DNA of 64,000 nt from Zobellia galactanivorans (GTDB lineage: Bacteria; Bacteroidota; Bacteroidia; Flavobacteriales; Flavobacteriaceae): contig NC_015844.1 in the NCBI RefSeq assembly GCF_000973105.1, positions 2,414,501 through 2,478,500 on the forward strand, given 5' to 3'. The notes beneath the pieces were generated by a model that worked only from the letters and a program-made list of their open reading frames with translations, was not told the DNA's origin and did no database searches. The position numbers and the translations under genes are program-made. This document shows positions 46,971 to 56,298 of this stretch, piece after piece; the stretch's first letter is position 1, and each line of letters begins with the position of its first letter.

Positions 46971-47771
46971 TCAAGGGTTCCGTAACCGCTCCTTTAATTT
47001 TTGGGCGGGACTTGTTTTTCGATTTTGAATAGCATGTACCATTGAAGAAGCGAATAGGAGAATGGCGGCAACCAGGGCGGAATAGGCAATTAGTTCATAA
47101 CTGTCTTTGTGCCGAACGAAAATGGCGATAAAGGCCCACACGGCAACCAGGGCGAATTCGCGCATGTTCCGTTTCCAGGTTATGGCGAGATTTATGGCCG
47201 TGGCAATTCCAATAAGAATGATGGTCCATGTTACCTCGGAAAGCGGAGCGCCTTCCCATCCTAATTTGGTGAGGTAGGCCGAAATGTTGGCAATGGTCGC
47301 CACGGCAATCCATCCGCTGTACAGGCAAATGGGCCACCAGACAAAGGCAATGACTTCAACGGGAGCATCCCATCGTTCCATGTTCGTATTTAAAATGATT
47401 TTGATGAGCGAAAAAAGAATACCGAGCATAATTAAAACGGAAAGTCCGGTATAATCGAATACAAAGGCCAATACCCATGCGGCATTAAGCATGTTGGTGA
47501 TATAGAACCAATATTCGGTCTGTGTGATAAAGAGACTTTCTTTTTTGCTGAAAAAGGCCCTTCGCACCTGAAAAATAGCGTAGCCCAAAAGACTTAAGAA
47601 GATAACGCCCCAAATGGCAAAAGCGTAGGGGGCAGGAGTGAAGAGGTTGTCGTATCTGCTACTAATTTCGCCAATGGTAGTGTTGTTTAGCCTGTACATT
47701 TGTGAAATGTAGTTGACGCCGATTACGAACAGTACCGAAAACAGGTTGAGTATGGCCAGTTTCTTTTTCAT
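46971..47771 (-). CDS. TspO/MBR-related tryptophan-rich membrane protein
   Basis: A 266-residue membrane protein with about seven hydrophobic segments. The TspO-like features are FTPAPYAFAIWGVIF, the Trp-rich NMLNAAWVLAF, and WWPICLYSGWIAVATIANISA. It is longer than the usual ~160-residue TspO and belongs to the extended TspO/MBR group seen in Bacteroidota. TspO proteins bind porphyrins and are linked to stress responses. The role here is unknown. The gene converges with the flavoprotein gene. Confidence 0.78.
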   Translation of the reverse strand: MKKKLAILNLFSVLFVIGVNYISQMYRLNNTTIGEISSRYDNLFTPAPYAFAIWGVIFLSLLGYAIFQVRRAFFSKKESLFITQTEYWFYITNMLNAAWVLAFVFDYTGLSVLIMLGILFSLIKIILNTNMERWDAPVEVIAFVWWPICLYSGWIAVATIANISAYLTKLGWEGAPLSEVTWTIILIGIATAINLAITWKRNMREFALVAVWAFIAIFVRHKDSYELIAYSALVAAILLFASSMVHAIQNRKTSPAQKLKERLRNP

Positions 47772-47842
47772 GGAGAGGGTTTTTGCTAAGGTAGGGGAAG
47801 TAAAAAAGGGCTGTTGACCCGAACTGAAAAAAAATGGACTGA

Positions 47843-48508
47843 TTAAGGGCGTTTTCGTTGTCGTGATGCTTTAAACTGTACTTGAAAGATCTCTTCTTCG
47901 GTCAGGGCGTAAATTTCGTGGTCTGCCTGAGGTTCGAGTACGTGGGTGCCGGTAAAGGTCCCGAAAGCGGGTAAGATCATCTGGTGGGCAGATTTAAAAA
48001 AACAGGCTAAGCGTATCGATTGTCGCCCCATGCCTTGTAGGCGAACCGCAGGATGTATGTGTCCGCAAAAATTGAAGCAAGCCTCCCGCTCTTCAGGGTG
48101 GTGGGTCAGTAAAAAACCGTCTAAGCATATTTCTGAAACGACCTGTATTCCCAGTGCTTCATATTTCAGGGGGGAAATGATATCGTGGTTGCCGGCTACT
48201 AAAATGACTTCGGATGAGATAGTGGCAATCCAGTTTTCGAACAACTTCCATTCCTTGTTCAAGGCAGAATGAAAGAGGTCGCCCATAAAGACAATCACCT
48301 GGGGTTGAAACAAGTCGATGGCCTTGTCCATTTTTTTAAAATTGGTTTGTACTGCCGCTTGGGGTACGGCCGCCCCAAATTTCCTGAAATGCGAAATCTT
48401 CCCGAGATGCACGTCGCTAATGAGCAGCATTGATTTTTCCTTCCAGAAAAGAACTCCGGACGGATGCATGGTGAAATGGTGATCTTGTATAACGAGGGGA
48501 TGGGCCAT
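47843..48508 (-). CDS. pdeM: Ligase-associated metallophosphoesterase PdeM
   Basis: A 221-residue calcineurin-like phosphoesterase: LLISDVHLGKISHFRK, FMGDLFHS, VAGNHD, LTHHPE and FCGHIHPAVRL give the full set of metal ligands. This form is the ligase-associated endonuclease PdeM that accompanies the Lhr-like helicase, LigC-type ligase and MBL exonuclease in many bacteria. Those three partners lie at 53823-59000 on the same strand, separated from it by a secreted nuclease gene and a lipocalin-like gene. The usual set is therefore present but interrupted. Confidence 0.87.
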   Translation of the reverse strand: MAHPLVIQDHHFTMHPSGVLFWKEKSMLLISDVHLGKISHFRKFGAAVPQAAVQTNFKKMDKAIDLFQPQVIVFMGDLFHSALNKEWKLFENWIATISSEVILVAGNHDIISPLKYEALGIQVVSEICLDGFLLTHHPEEREACFNFCGHIHPAVRLQGMGRQSIRLACFFKSAHQMILPAFGTFTGTHVLEPQADHEIYALTEEEIFQVQFKASRQRKRP

Positions 48509-48560
48509 TGGGACAAAAGTACAAAATCATGAAACGAGTCCTAAGAAGACAAGGAAAACA

Positions 48561-48587
48561 AAAAGGCCGGCAATTCGCCGGCCTTTT
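48561..48587 (-). terminator. Terminator of the secreted nuclease gene
   Basis: A perfect 11-bp GC-rich stem (AAAAGGCCGGC at 48561-48571 and GCCGGCCTTTT at 48577-48587) with a five-base loop lies 21 bases after the stop at 48608. It is symmetric in both directions. Confidence 0.88.
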
Positions 48588-48607
48588 CTTCCTGTAAAAC
48601 GGGACTT

Positions 48608-51600
48608 TTATTCCTTGATCAGTTTAAAGCTTTCGACGAGGTCCCTGCCGTCGTAAATGCTTAATACATAAACCCCTTTTCTCAGGTAAAACGGGTATAG
48701 CTTCTTTTCGCTGGTGTTTTTTGGGATCAAGGTGCTGTAGACCCATCTTCCGTAGGTGTTGTAGAGTACGGCCAGGTAATGGTCGGGCGTCGGCTCGGAA
48801 AAGGCGATGGTGGTACTGTGCCTGAATGGGTTGGGACTTACCTTTATTTCCAAGTCTACCGGGGGCAGGTCTTCACAGCTTCCCAAACTGGCCCCTTTTC
48901 TTAAAAAGGACGATACGGCATATTTTGAAATGCACAAGGTCCGCCCCTTGTAACAGACCTGAACCTTGGGGTTTCTCGGGTTGTTGCCACAGCTTACGTC
49001 GTCGACGGCCACTTCGATGGCCTTGCTTGCCGAACAGCCATTTTCGTCGGTTACCGTAACGGTATACGTGGTCGTTTCCTCGGGGCATACCGCTATTTGC
49101 TCCGTGGTTTCACCGGTACTCCATTCATAGGTGTAGCTGCCTTCGCCGCCCATAACCTCCAAAACGCCAAGGGTAGTACAGTTTTCGTTGCCGTAACCGA
49201 TGGTGACCGTTGTATCCTCGGAAACGATCAACTCCAAGGCACTTGGTTCATAAACGGTAATGGCGGCCTCAAAACTGTTTTGCAGGGCATCGCTAACCTG
49301 GACGGAATATTCGCCGGGTTCGAGTCCTTCGACGGTCGGGGTGCTTGCCCCGTTGCTCCACACATAGGTGTAGGGGGCAAGGCCCCCGGATACATAGACC
49401 GTGGCCCTACCATTGTTTTCCCCGTAGCAGCTTACGTCGGTTTTGGCAATGCTGTCCAAAACAAAGGGTTTTACCAGCATTCGTACCGATACGGGAAAGT
49501 GATCCGAAGCCGTCTGGGTGTAATCGCTGTCGTAGAACTCGTAGTGCACCTGGGCCGATTGGTCGATATAGTTTCCGGCCAATTCGTCGGTGACCAAAAT
49601 ATGGTCGATCATGTTTTCCCGAAAGGCATACGACCGGAAGCCTTGTTCGCTAAGGACGTCGGTGAGTATGTCGAAATTTGCCGTATCGGAAACATAGGCC
49701 TCATAGGTAGAGGCGGTAGAGGCCACATCGTCGGCCACCGTTTCGTCCACATCATCGTTGTAATCGCCGAGCACTACCAAATTGCTGTCGGCGTAGTATT
49801 GGTTGAGGCTGTCCCTGAGGACCTCTACATCGTATTTGCGCATATCGTAGCGCTCCTGTGCACCACTACTGCCGTTGGCCCGGGCATGCAGGGCCACAAA
49901 ATCGTAGGCCACTTCGGTACTGTCAATGGTGACCGTGGTCGATATTAAAAAGGGCAGCCTTCCGCTGGCGTAGAAACGGTCGGCATCGCTGGGGTAATCC
50001 GTCAAGAAGGAAGTATCGCCGCCGTTGTAATAGGGATGGATGCTTTCCAAAAGGACCTGGGTATCGGTAACGCTCACCACGTCGGTTTTGTAAATGAACC
50101 CGACTTTTTGGCTTACCCCCGGATCATTGGGATAGGAGGTTGCGGGCGATAGGATGTAGTCGTAGCCCTCCAGTTCGCTCACCATCGTGGCAAACAATGC
50201 GTCGTCGGATATTTCCTGAACGGCCATGATATCGGGGGCGATGCTTTGGATGACCGCCTTTACACTGTCTTTTTGTATCGCATCGGAATCGGGGCTTCCG
50301 GCAGCGGGCGAGTTGCCCTCGTCTCCGAACCACTCGATATTCCACGTAGCGATTTCCAAAGTCTGGTCCGCATCGACTTCAATCGGCAAGGTGGGTGCCT
50401 CATAGGGTTGTGCGCAGGCAAGGTCCGACCTGTTTCTGGGCAATAATTGATAGAATTCGTAAAAGCGGCCGACTACCCCGATGACTTCGTCGCACGATTC
50501 GGGTTGGGCCAAACCGACAAGCGCCTCTACGTCGTTATCTATACGCAGTTCCCCGGAACCACTGGCATCCGAAACGAGGTAATTCGAATCTCCGAAGAGC
50601 AGATTGCCGGGACTGGGAAAGGATAGGTTCGCAACCTTCACCAACTGACCGGGGTATTGCGAAAGCTGATCGAGGGTAATTTCCAAAGGTTCGATAGGGT
50701 TGTTGGGAGTTCCGTTGTTGATGACTTCGGTAATGGGACTGATCTGCAGCTGTTCGTTATAGGAACTTCGCACCCCTACAAGGGTAATGGAATCGCCAAC
50801 TTGAAAAACGCCCTTGCCATGAACCTTTTCGTCGAAAACGGCAATGGCCCCAGTTTCGTCCTGTATGTAGGCCGAACCGGAAAACTCGTCGGCTACGGTC
50901 AATATCCCCGAGATGGAGACCAGGGTGCCGTCGGCGGCAGCGCGGGCATCGCTGATGGAAATGGGATCCGGATTTTCGGTGCCTCCGTCCCCGCCGCCAA
51001 AAGTACCGATGGGAAAGGGCAAGGATGCCGTGCCGTTGGTGGCGCTTCCGTCCAAAACATCGGTGCCGCTATAGGTCCAGTCGTCGAGAACAAAGGCTCC
51101 GTTGTTCAATGTACCGTCCTTTCTATAGGCCCACCCGTCGAGATAGTCCCAGGTTTGCCCCGAGCCATTTACGTTGATGTTGCCAAAGGTATCGATCACC
51201 CCGCCTTTGTAAAAGAGTTCCACGGCGTCGTCGCCGTTTACGGAAACGGAGTTTGACGTGTATTCGGGGGCAAAGCCAAAATACGCGGTAAAACCATCGA
51301 TGTCGGTCGCTAGGTAGATGTAGGTGTTCGCCGGAACGGCGACCGCGGGAAAGGTAAATTCCTCCCCGTCGCTACCCCCGCCGTTGTTGGCCGAACCAAA
51401 GCCGTACAGGCTAAGGTCGGCAATGGCATTGCGGGCATATAGTTCGACCGCCTTGGGTACGCCGCCGGATAGGGGGCCGTCGACAATACCGGTGATCATC
51501 AAATCGGGACCGTAGGATTGTAAGGGAAAGGGGGTAGCCGCCGTGGCATTGGTCAGTTCACCGTCCAGGGCATTGATCCCGCTAAAAATCCAATTGTCGC

Positions 51601-52948
51601 TATCGAAGCTTCCGTTGTTGGCGGGAACTTCGTCCTTTCTATAGGCCCATCCGTCCAAATGGTCCCAGGCTTCGCCTGATCCATCCGTGTCAATGGCCCC
51701 GAATACATCGATTACGGATCCGTTCAAGAACAATTCTACGGCATCGTCGCCATTTATGCCCATGGCGCCGGTGGTATAATCGGGGGCAAAGCCGAAAAAG
51801 TCGGTAAAGCCCTCGGTTTCCGACGTTACATAAATAAACTGACCTGCCTGTAGGGCATCGGCGGGAAAGGTAAATTCCTGTCCGTCGCTGCCCCCGCCGT
51901 TATTGGCCGAACCTATACCGTATACGCTCAGGTCGGGAATGTCGGTGGCGGCATAGAGCTCGACGGCCTTTGGTGTGCCGCCGGAGAGCGGCCCGTCTAT
52001 GGCCCCGGTGATCACCAACCCCGCTTCGACCGGTGTGTCCGATTCGGTACGGGCACTTATTGCCACTCCCAGGGAGTATTCGGTGGCCGGGGTCACCGAC
52101 CAAAGTTTGTAGAAATATTCGGTGTTGGGACTTAGGCCACTGTGTTGAAAAAGGGTTGGGTTTCCCGTGGTCAATACGGTACTGCCGTCCGATAGGGTCT
52201 CACCCGTAGTGTACGTTTGTCCGTCTACCAAGGAGGCGGTAATGGGAGCGGTAGAGACCGCCAAGACAACGGCGTCGTTATCGGCGTTCAAGGCCCATGT
52301 CAAATCGATGGCCGTGGTGCCTTGAACCGTGGTGGCAAAGCTGGTAGGGTTGGCGATAAGCGTTGTTCCGCCGCCGCCAAAAGTGCCGATAGGGAAGGGC
52401 GAGGCCGCCGTCGCGTTCGAGGTGGCAGTATCGAGGGCGTCCGGGCCACTGAATACCCAGTTGTCCAATATAAAGGTGGCGCCATCCGGTCCGGTACCGT
52501 TCTTTCGGTAGGCCCATCCATCGAGGTATTCCCAGGGTTGTCCGTTTCCATCGACATCGATATCGCCGAAAGTGTCGATTACGGTGCCCTGGTAGAAGAG
52601 TTCGATGGCATCGTCCCCGTTTACATTGGCCGCGGAATCTTCGTAGTCGGGTGCAAATCCGAAGAAATTATTGAATTCGACCGCTTCGGAGGCAAGGTAG
52701 ATGTACGAGCCCGAAGTGGCCGTGGTGGCCGGAAAGGTAAACTCTTCTCTGTCGCTACCTCCACCATTGTTTGCCGAACCGATGCCATAGGCACTTAAAT
52801 CGGCAATGTCGTTCGCTACGTAAAACTCAATGGCCTTGGGAAGGCCACCGGGCAATGGTCCGTCTATGACCCCGGTGATTTTTAGGTCCTGTGCAAAGAC
52901 ACCCAGGGTCAAGGTTAAAAAAAGCACTAGCAAGTAATTTTTTTTCAT
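48608..52948 (-). CDS. Secreted multidomain nuclease with lamin-tail-like repeats, DNase I-like domain and type IX sorting domain
   Basis: A 1446-residue exported protein with a signal peptide ending LGVFAQ. Three homologous ~170-residue modules lie at residues 21-191, 311-480 and 482-652. Each carries ITG.IDGPL.GG.PKA, GSANNGGGSD and NGDDA.ELF, resembling lamin-tail-type domains; a fibronectin-III-like module separates the first two. An OB-fold/DUF5689-like region follows (about 660-850), then an endonuclease/exonuclease/phosphatase domain at about 865-1160 with Asn870, Glu872, Glu912, His1021, Asp1062, Asn1064, Asp1115, Asp1149 and His1150. A SprB-type repeat and a type IX C-terminal domain end the protein. 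It should be an extracellular DNase. The gene is markedly GC-rich compared with its neighbours. Confidence 0.87.
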   Translation of the reverse strand: MKKNYLLVLFLTLTLGVFAQDLKITGVIDGPLPGGLPKAIEFYVANDIADLSAYGIGSANNGGGSDREEFTFPATTATSGSYIYLASEAVEFNNFFGFAPDYEDSAANVNGDDAIELFYQGTVIDTFGDIDVDGNGQPWEYLDGWAYRKNGTGPDGATFILDNWVFSGPDALDTATSNATAASPFPIGTFGGGGTTLIANPTSFATTVQGTTAIDLTWALNADNDAVVLAVSTAPITASLVDGQTYTTGETLSDGSTVLTTGNPTLFQHSGLSPNTEYFYKLWSVTPATEYSLGVAISARTESDTPVEAGLVITGAIDGPLSGGTPKAVELYAATDIPDLSVYGIGSANNGGGSDGQEFTFPADALQAGQFIYVTSETEGFTDFFGFAPDYTTGAMGINGDDAVELFLNGSVIDVFGAIDTDGSGEAWDHLDGWAYRKDEVPANNGSFDSDNWIFSGINALDGELTNATAATPFPLQSYGPDLMITGIVDGPLSGGVPKAVELYARNAIADLSLYGFGSANNGGGSDGEEFTFPAVAVPANTYIYLATDIDGFTAYFGFAPEYTSNSVSVNGDDAVELFYKGGVIDTFGNINVNGSGQTWDYLDGWAYRKDGTLNNGAFVLDDWTYSGTDVLDGSATNGTASLPFPIGTFGGGDGGTENPDPISISDARAAADGTLVSISGILTVADEFSGSAYIQDETGAIAVFDEKVHGKGVFQVGDSITLVGVRSSYNEQLQISPITEVINNGTPNNPIEPLEITLDQLSQYPGQLVKVANLSFPSPGNLLFGDSNYLVSDASGSGELRIDNDVEALVGLAQPESCDEVIGVVGRFYEFYQLLPRNRSDLACAQPYEAPTLPIEVDADQTLEIATWNIEWFGDEGNSPAAGSPDSDAIQKDSVKAVIQSIAPDIMAVQEISDDALFATMVSELEGYDYILSPATSYPNDPGVSQKVGFIYKTDVVSVTDTQVLLESIHPYYNGGDTSFLTDYPSDADRFYASGRLPFLISTTVTIDSTEVAYDFVALHARANGSSGAQERYDMRKYDVEVLRDSLNQYYADSNLVVLGDYNDDVDETVADDVASTASTYEAYVSDTANFDILTDVLSEQGFRSYAFRENMIDHILVTDELAGNYIDQSAQVHYEFYDSDYTQTASDHFPVSVRMLVKPFVLDSIAKTDVSCYGENNGRATVYVSGGLAPYTYVWSNGASTPTVEGLEPGEYSVQVSDALQNSFEAAITVYEPSALELIVSEDTTVTIGYGNENCTTLGVLEVMGGEGSYTYEWSTGETTEQIAVCPEETTTYTVTVTDENGCSASKAIEVAVDDVSCGNNPRNPKVQVCYKGRTLCISKYAVSSFLRKGASLGSCEDLPPVDLEIKVSPNPFRHSTTIAFSEPTPDHYLAVLYNTYGRWVYSTLIPKNTSEKKLYPFYLRKGVYVLSIYDGRDLVESFKLIKE
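50993..52888 (-). repeat. Three internal repeats coding lamin-tail-like modules
   Basis: Within the nuclease gene, 52376-52888, 51509-52018 and 50993-51505 encode homologous modules of about 170 residues with the same motif order. This is a protein repeat, not a mobile or CRISPR repeat. The second and third copies are adjacent. Confidence 0.8.
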
Positions 52949-53293
52949 AGCGTTGTTTTTTAAAAAGGGTTTAACCTTACAAAGGTTGTAAAATACCGTT
53001 TGTTAAGAGTGTGCTCAAATTTAAGATTAGGTTAACAAGTTAAAAAATATCCAATCCTTTACTTGGTCAACATTTGGGTCATCCGTTTGATTCGGTCGGC
53101 CAATTTTTCACTGGATAATTTCTCCCGGTTTAAACGGTCGGTTATTAAGGGAAAGGACGTAAATTTTTTGGGTTTGTAATGAAATTTTGATTCCGTATTA
53201 CTACAGATTTACTGGTGAAAATCAAAAAAAATAATAAATCAAAAAATGCTCCGTTTTTTTAAATCAATGAAAAAAACCTAAAACTATTACCTT
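52949..53293. other. Intergenic region with a helicase relic
   Basis: The 345 bases hold the upstream region of the secreted nuclease gene, a degenerate copy of an Lhr helicase 3' end (53059-53208, listed separately), and an A/T-rich upstream region for the lipocalin-like gene. Confidence 0.65.
53059..53208 (-). pseudogene. Relic of an Lhr-type helicase 3' end
   Basis: On the minus strand this stretch reads 49 codons from just after a stop (53211-53209) to a stop at 53061-53059. The last ~35 codons are plainly homologous to the end of the intact Lhr-type helicase at 53823. FPLITDRLNREKLSSEKLA aligns with FPLITDRMSREKLSSEKLA, and DRIKRM is shared, giving 21 identities in a block of 23 residues. 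There is no start or upstream helicase sequence. It is a leftover of a duplicated or replaced helicase gene, now separated from the intact copy by the lipocalin-like gene. Confidence 0.85.
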
Positions 53294-53734
53294 ATGAAAA
53301 AAAGTTTTATCCTATTCGGTGCCATTGCTTTTGGTTTATTTTCGTCATGTAGCGACGATGACAGTTCAGATAGACCTGAAGATGCATTGATAGGTTCTTG
53401 GCAGCTTGTTTCGCAATCTGAAAATGGGAGGTCGTACGAGCTGGATGCATGTGAATTGGAAGAAACGGTTATTTTTAAATCCGGCGGAACTTTTGAGCTG
53501 ATTGATTATGATCAAGTGGAGGGGAACGAAAATCAGTGTGTCATAAACGCCGATGCTACCATGTCGGGCGAATGGTCTATACCAGAGCCGGGCAAAGTGT
53601 TGGTTGTCGATGAAGACAATGAGGCCGTTATGGTGGATTACTCCGTTTCTGGGGCTAAACTGATTTTTATAAGTGAAGGGATTGATGATTATGTCGGGGC
53701 TTACACCCGTACGTCCGTTTACAAGAAAAAATAG
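53294..53734 (+). CDS. Lipocalin-like lipoprotein
   Basis: A 146-residue lipoprotein. The lipobox LFSSC gives an acylated cysteine around residue 19, followed by an acidic SDDDSSD linker. The rest is a small beta-rich domain with IGSWQLVS and TVIFKSGGTFELIDYD, the pattern of lipocalin-like/DUF4923-type lipoproteins common in Flavobacteria. It is the only plus-strand gene between the helicase relic and the intact helicase gene, and it has its own terminator. Ligand and role are unknown. Confidence 0.78.
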   Translation: MKKSFILFGAIAFGLFSSCSDDDSSDRPEDALIGSWQLVSQSENGRSYELDACELEETVIFKSGGTFELIDYDQVEGNENQCVINADATMSGEWSIPEPGKVLVVDEDNEAVMVDYSVSGAKLIFISEGIDDYVGAYTRTSVYKKK

Positions 53735-53779
53735 TGTTTGTTAAATGGAGCCAGGTTGTTCCGTTTTTGAAAATATATG

Positions 53780-53815
53780 GCCTGCTAAAAACTTAGGCTT
53801 TAGCAGGCTTTTTTT
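53780..53815 (+). terminator. Terminator of the lipocalin-like gene
   Basis: GCCTGCTAAA (53780-53789) pairs with TTTAGCAGGC (53799-53808) around a nine-base loop, followed by a run of seven T residues. Confidence 0.88.
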
Positions 53816-53822
53816 GTCCATT

Positions 53823-56291
53823 TTAGTTCTTCATCAATAAAGCGGACATCCGCTTGATACGGTCAGCTAATTTTTCACTAGATAGCTTTTCACGACTCAT
53901 ACGGTCCGTAATTAATGGAAAGGCAAACGGAGTTGCTTTTATACAGGGTTTCCAAACAATCTCCTGTTCCGCAATACGCTCTAAGGAAAGTCGCAAACGG
54001 CCTTCTTCCAGCTGGTGCTGAAAGGTTTCCGTAAAGGCTTGTTGAAAGAGTAGGTTTTCTGGTTCGTAATCTCGGAAAACTTCAAAAAGCAATTGGGAGT
54101 TACTTTGCAAATGTTTCATTTTAACGCCCTTGTTCGGGTAACCGGTAAACACCATTCCACTGATAATGGCAATATCACGAAATTTACGACGTGCCATTTC
54201 CGTGGCATTCAGGCTGTTTTGTAAATCGTCCAGTAAATATTCAGAGGTAAACAAATCATTGTCAATGACCTGTTGAATATCTATCTCTTGGTCGGAAAGC
54301 AACTCAAAACCATAGTCGTTAAATGCCAATGAAAAAGTGATAGGAGATAGTAAACTGATGCGATAGCCTAAAAGACTGCCCATGGCCTCGTGAACAAAAC
54401 GTCCTTCAAAAGGATAGAATAGATGATGGTAGCCTTCACGTGTTTTAAAGGTTTCAATCAGGAATTCATTTGGGTTGGGAACAATACTTTCACGCCTTTG
54501 ACGCTCGAATATATGGGCTAGGGCACGTATTTCTATCGATTGGTATTTTTTATCTTCACTGGAAGTATACAGTTCTTCTCGTAGTAATTTGGACATCTGG
54601 GCCGATAGGGTCATACGACTTCCGGACCAGCTAGAAATTTTATTGGTCTTTTTGGTCGAGTTTCGAACGTGTACCTGCATGTCCTTTATTCTAATGAATT
54701 CAAGGTTTCTACCCGCAAACGTAAAAACATCCCCTCTATTTAATTTCGAAATAAAGAACTCTTCTATGGAGCCAATATATCCTCCCTTTTGATAACGGAC
54801 GGTTAGGTTTACATCACCCACAATGGTGCCAATCTGAAAACGGTGCCGCATGGCAACGCCACGGTTATTTACTTTAAATTTTCCGTCTTCTTCAACTTCT
54901 ACTTTTTTGTATTCATCGTATGATTGTAGACTCTGACTGCCCATAACCAAAAAGTTGAGTAACCATTGCCATTGGTCTAAGGTCAAAGTTTGATAACAGA
55001 ACGTTTGACGGACTTCCTTATAAATATCATCAGGATAAAACCCGTCAGAAATAGCCAACGTAGTTAAATATTGCAGTAATACATCGTAGCAGTTAAGGTA
55101 GGGCATGCGGTCTTCTACGGCATTGTGTTTTACCGCTTGCTGTAATGCGGAGGCCTCAATCAGCTCAATGGCGTGGGTGGGTAAAAAATAAATTACGCTT
55201 TCTTCGCCTGGCCTATGTCCACTACGGCCCGCACGCTGTAAAAAGCGAGCTACGCCTTTGGGGCCGCCAATCTGGACTACGGTTTCAACTGGGGCGAAAT
55301 CTACTCCTAAATCCAAACTAGAGGTGCAAACTACTGCTTTTAATTCTTCGTTTCTAATGGCATTTTCAACCCAATTGCGGGTATCTTTATTAATACTGCC
55401 ATGATGCATGGCAATATCTCCTGCATATTCAGGATGTTTTTCCAGAATTTTCTGGAACCATATTTCACATTGGCTACGCGTATTTGTAAATAGTAGGGTA
55501 GTTCTGCTGTTATTGATTATAGGAACAACATCTTCCAGCAAATGCAAACCCAAATGGCCACGCCAAGGAAAGGTTTCCATCTTTTTTGGAATGATACTTT
55601 TGACCGTAATTTTCTTTTTAATATTAGCCCGTATCATTACAGAATTTTCCAAGGCTTCCGTTTCTGGCCCCAGAAGCACGTCCCGAGCTTGCTCTAAATT
55701 GCCGATTGTAGCGGAAATTCCCCAAATACGAAGGTCTTTTGAAATGGTTTTCAATCGGGATAAGGCCAGTTCCATCTGAACGCCACGTTTGGTGCCCAGC
55801 AGCTCGTGCCACTCGTCAACTACAATAGCAGAACAGTCTTTAAAAATTTTATCGTAGCCTTTTGTGGCCAATAAGAGTTGCAGGCTTTCTGGCGTGGTAA
55901 TCAGCAAATCGGGCATTTGCTTTTTTTGACTTGCCCGTTCTTTTGTGGTCGTATCACCGGTACGGATACCAACGGTCATTTGCGTTTCCAAATCGGCAGT
56001 AACTCTTTCTGCGGATTGTCTAATTTCTTGGGAAAGGGCCCGTAACGGGGTAATCCATATCGCTTTTAATCCTTTTTTGTGCTTGGTCTTGTACTGCGGA
56101 TTTTTTTTGATGTAGTTTAAAACAATAGGAAACCAAAGAGCATAGGTCTTACCACTGCCTGTTGGAGCGTTCAATAGTCCGTTTTTACCTTGTAGAAATG
56201 CTTTCCAAGTGTCTTTTTGAAACTTGAAGGGTTTCCAGTTCTGTTGGTCGAACCAATTTTGAGCAATATGGTAAAGTTCTTCTCTATTCAT
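53823..56291 (-). CDS. Ligase-associated DEXH-box helicase (Lhr-C type)
   Basis: An 822-residue superfamily 2 helicase. Walker A is GLLNAPTGSGKT (about residues 35-46), motif II VVDEWHELLG, motif III ISATIGN, motif VI FLQRAGRSGHRPG. The C-terminal region with the winged helix and the ending LSSEKLADRIKRM is that of ligase-associated helicases. It probably moves on single-stranded DNA 3' to 5' in a repair pathway with the ligase, exonuclease and PdeM. The ligase gene lies 7 bases upstream, so exonuclease, ligase and helicase form one operon. A relic of a second copy's 3' end lies at 53059. Confidence 0.92.
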   Translation of the reverse strand: MNREELYHIAQNWFDQQNWKPFKFQKDTWKAFLQGKNGLLNAPTGSGKTYALWFPIVLNYIKKNPQYKTKHKKGLKAIWITPLRALSQEIRQSAERVTADLETQMTVGIRTGDTTTKERASQKKQMPDLLITTPESLQLLLATKGYDKIFKDCSAIVVDEWHELLGTKRGVQMELALSRLKTISKDLRIWGISATIGNLEQARDVLLGPETEALENSVMIRANIKKKITVKSIIPKKMETFPWRGHLGLHLLEDVVPIINNSRTTLLFTNTRSQCEIWFQKILEKHPEYAGDIAMHHGSINKDTRNWVENAIRNEELKAVVCTSSLDLGVDFAPVETVVQIGGPKGVARFLQRAGRSGHRPGEESVIYFLPTHAIELIEASALQQAVKHNAVEDRMPYLNCYDVLLQYLTTLAISDGFYPDDIYKEVRQTFCYQTLTLDQWQWLLNFLVMGSQSLQSYDEYKKVEVEEDGKFKVNNRGVAMRHRFQIGTIVGDVNLTVRYQKGGYIGSIEEFFISKLNRGDVFTFAGRNLEFIRIKDMQVHVRNSTKKTNKISSWSGSRMTLSAQMSKLLREELYTSSEDKKYQSIEIRALAHIFERQRRESIVPNPNEFLIETFKTREGYHHLFYPFEGRFVHEAMGSLLGYRISLLSPITFSLAFNDYGFELLSDQEIDIQQVIDNDLFTSEYLLDDLQNSLNATEMARRKFRDIAIISGMVFTGYPNKGVKMKHLQSNSQLLFEVFRDYEPENLLFQQAFTETFQHQLEEGRLRLSLERIAEQEIVWKPCIKATPFAFPLITDRMSREKLSSEKLADRIKRMSALLMKN

Positions 56292-56298
56292 GTATGGG

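Noticed and set aside
49097-49948. Long plus-strand open frame inside the secreted nuclease gene
   Set aside because: GC-rich genes readily give long antisense frames, and the sense frame has clear DNase I-like motifs. The same applies to the frames at 50657-51256 and 52217-52798.
50993-52888. Repeated DNA that could look like a satellite or CRISPR-like array
   Set aside because: The period is about 500 bases and the copies encode homologous protein modules in one frame. There are no short repeats with unique spacers.
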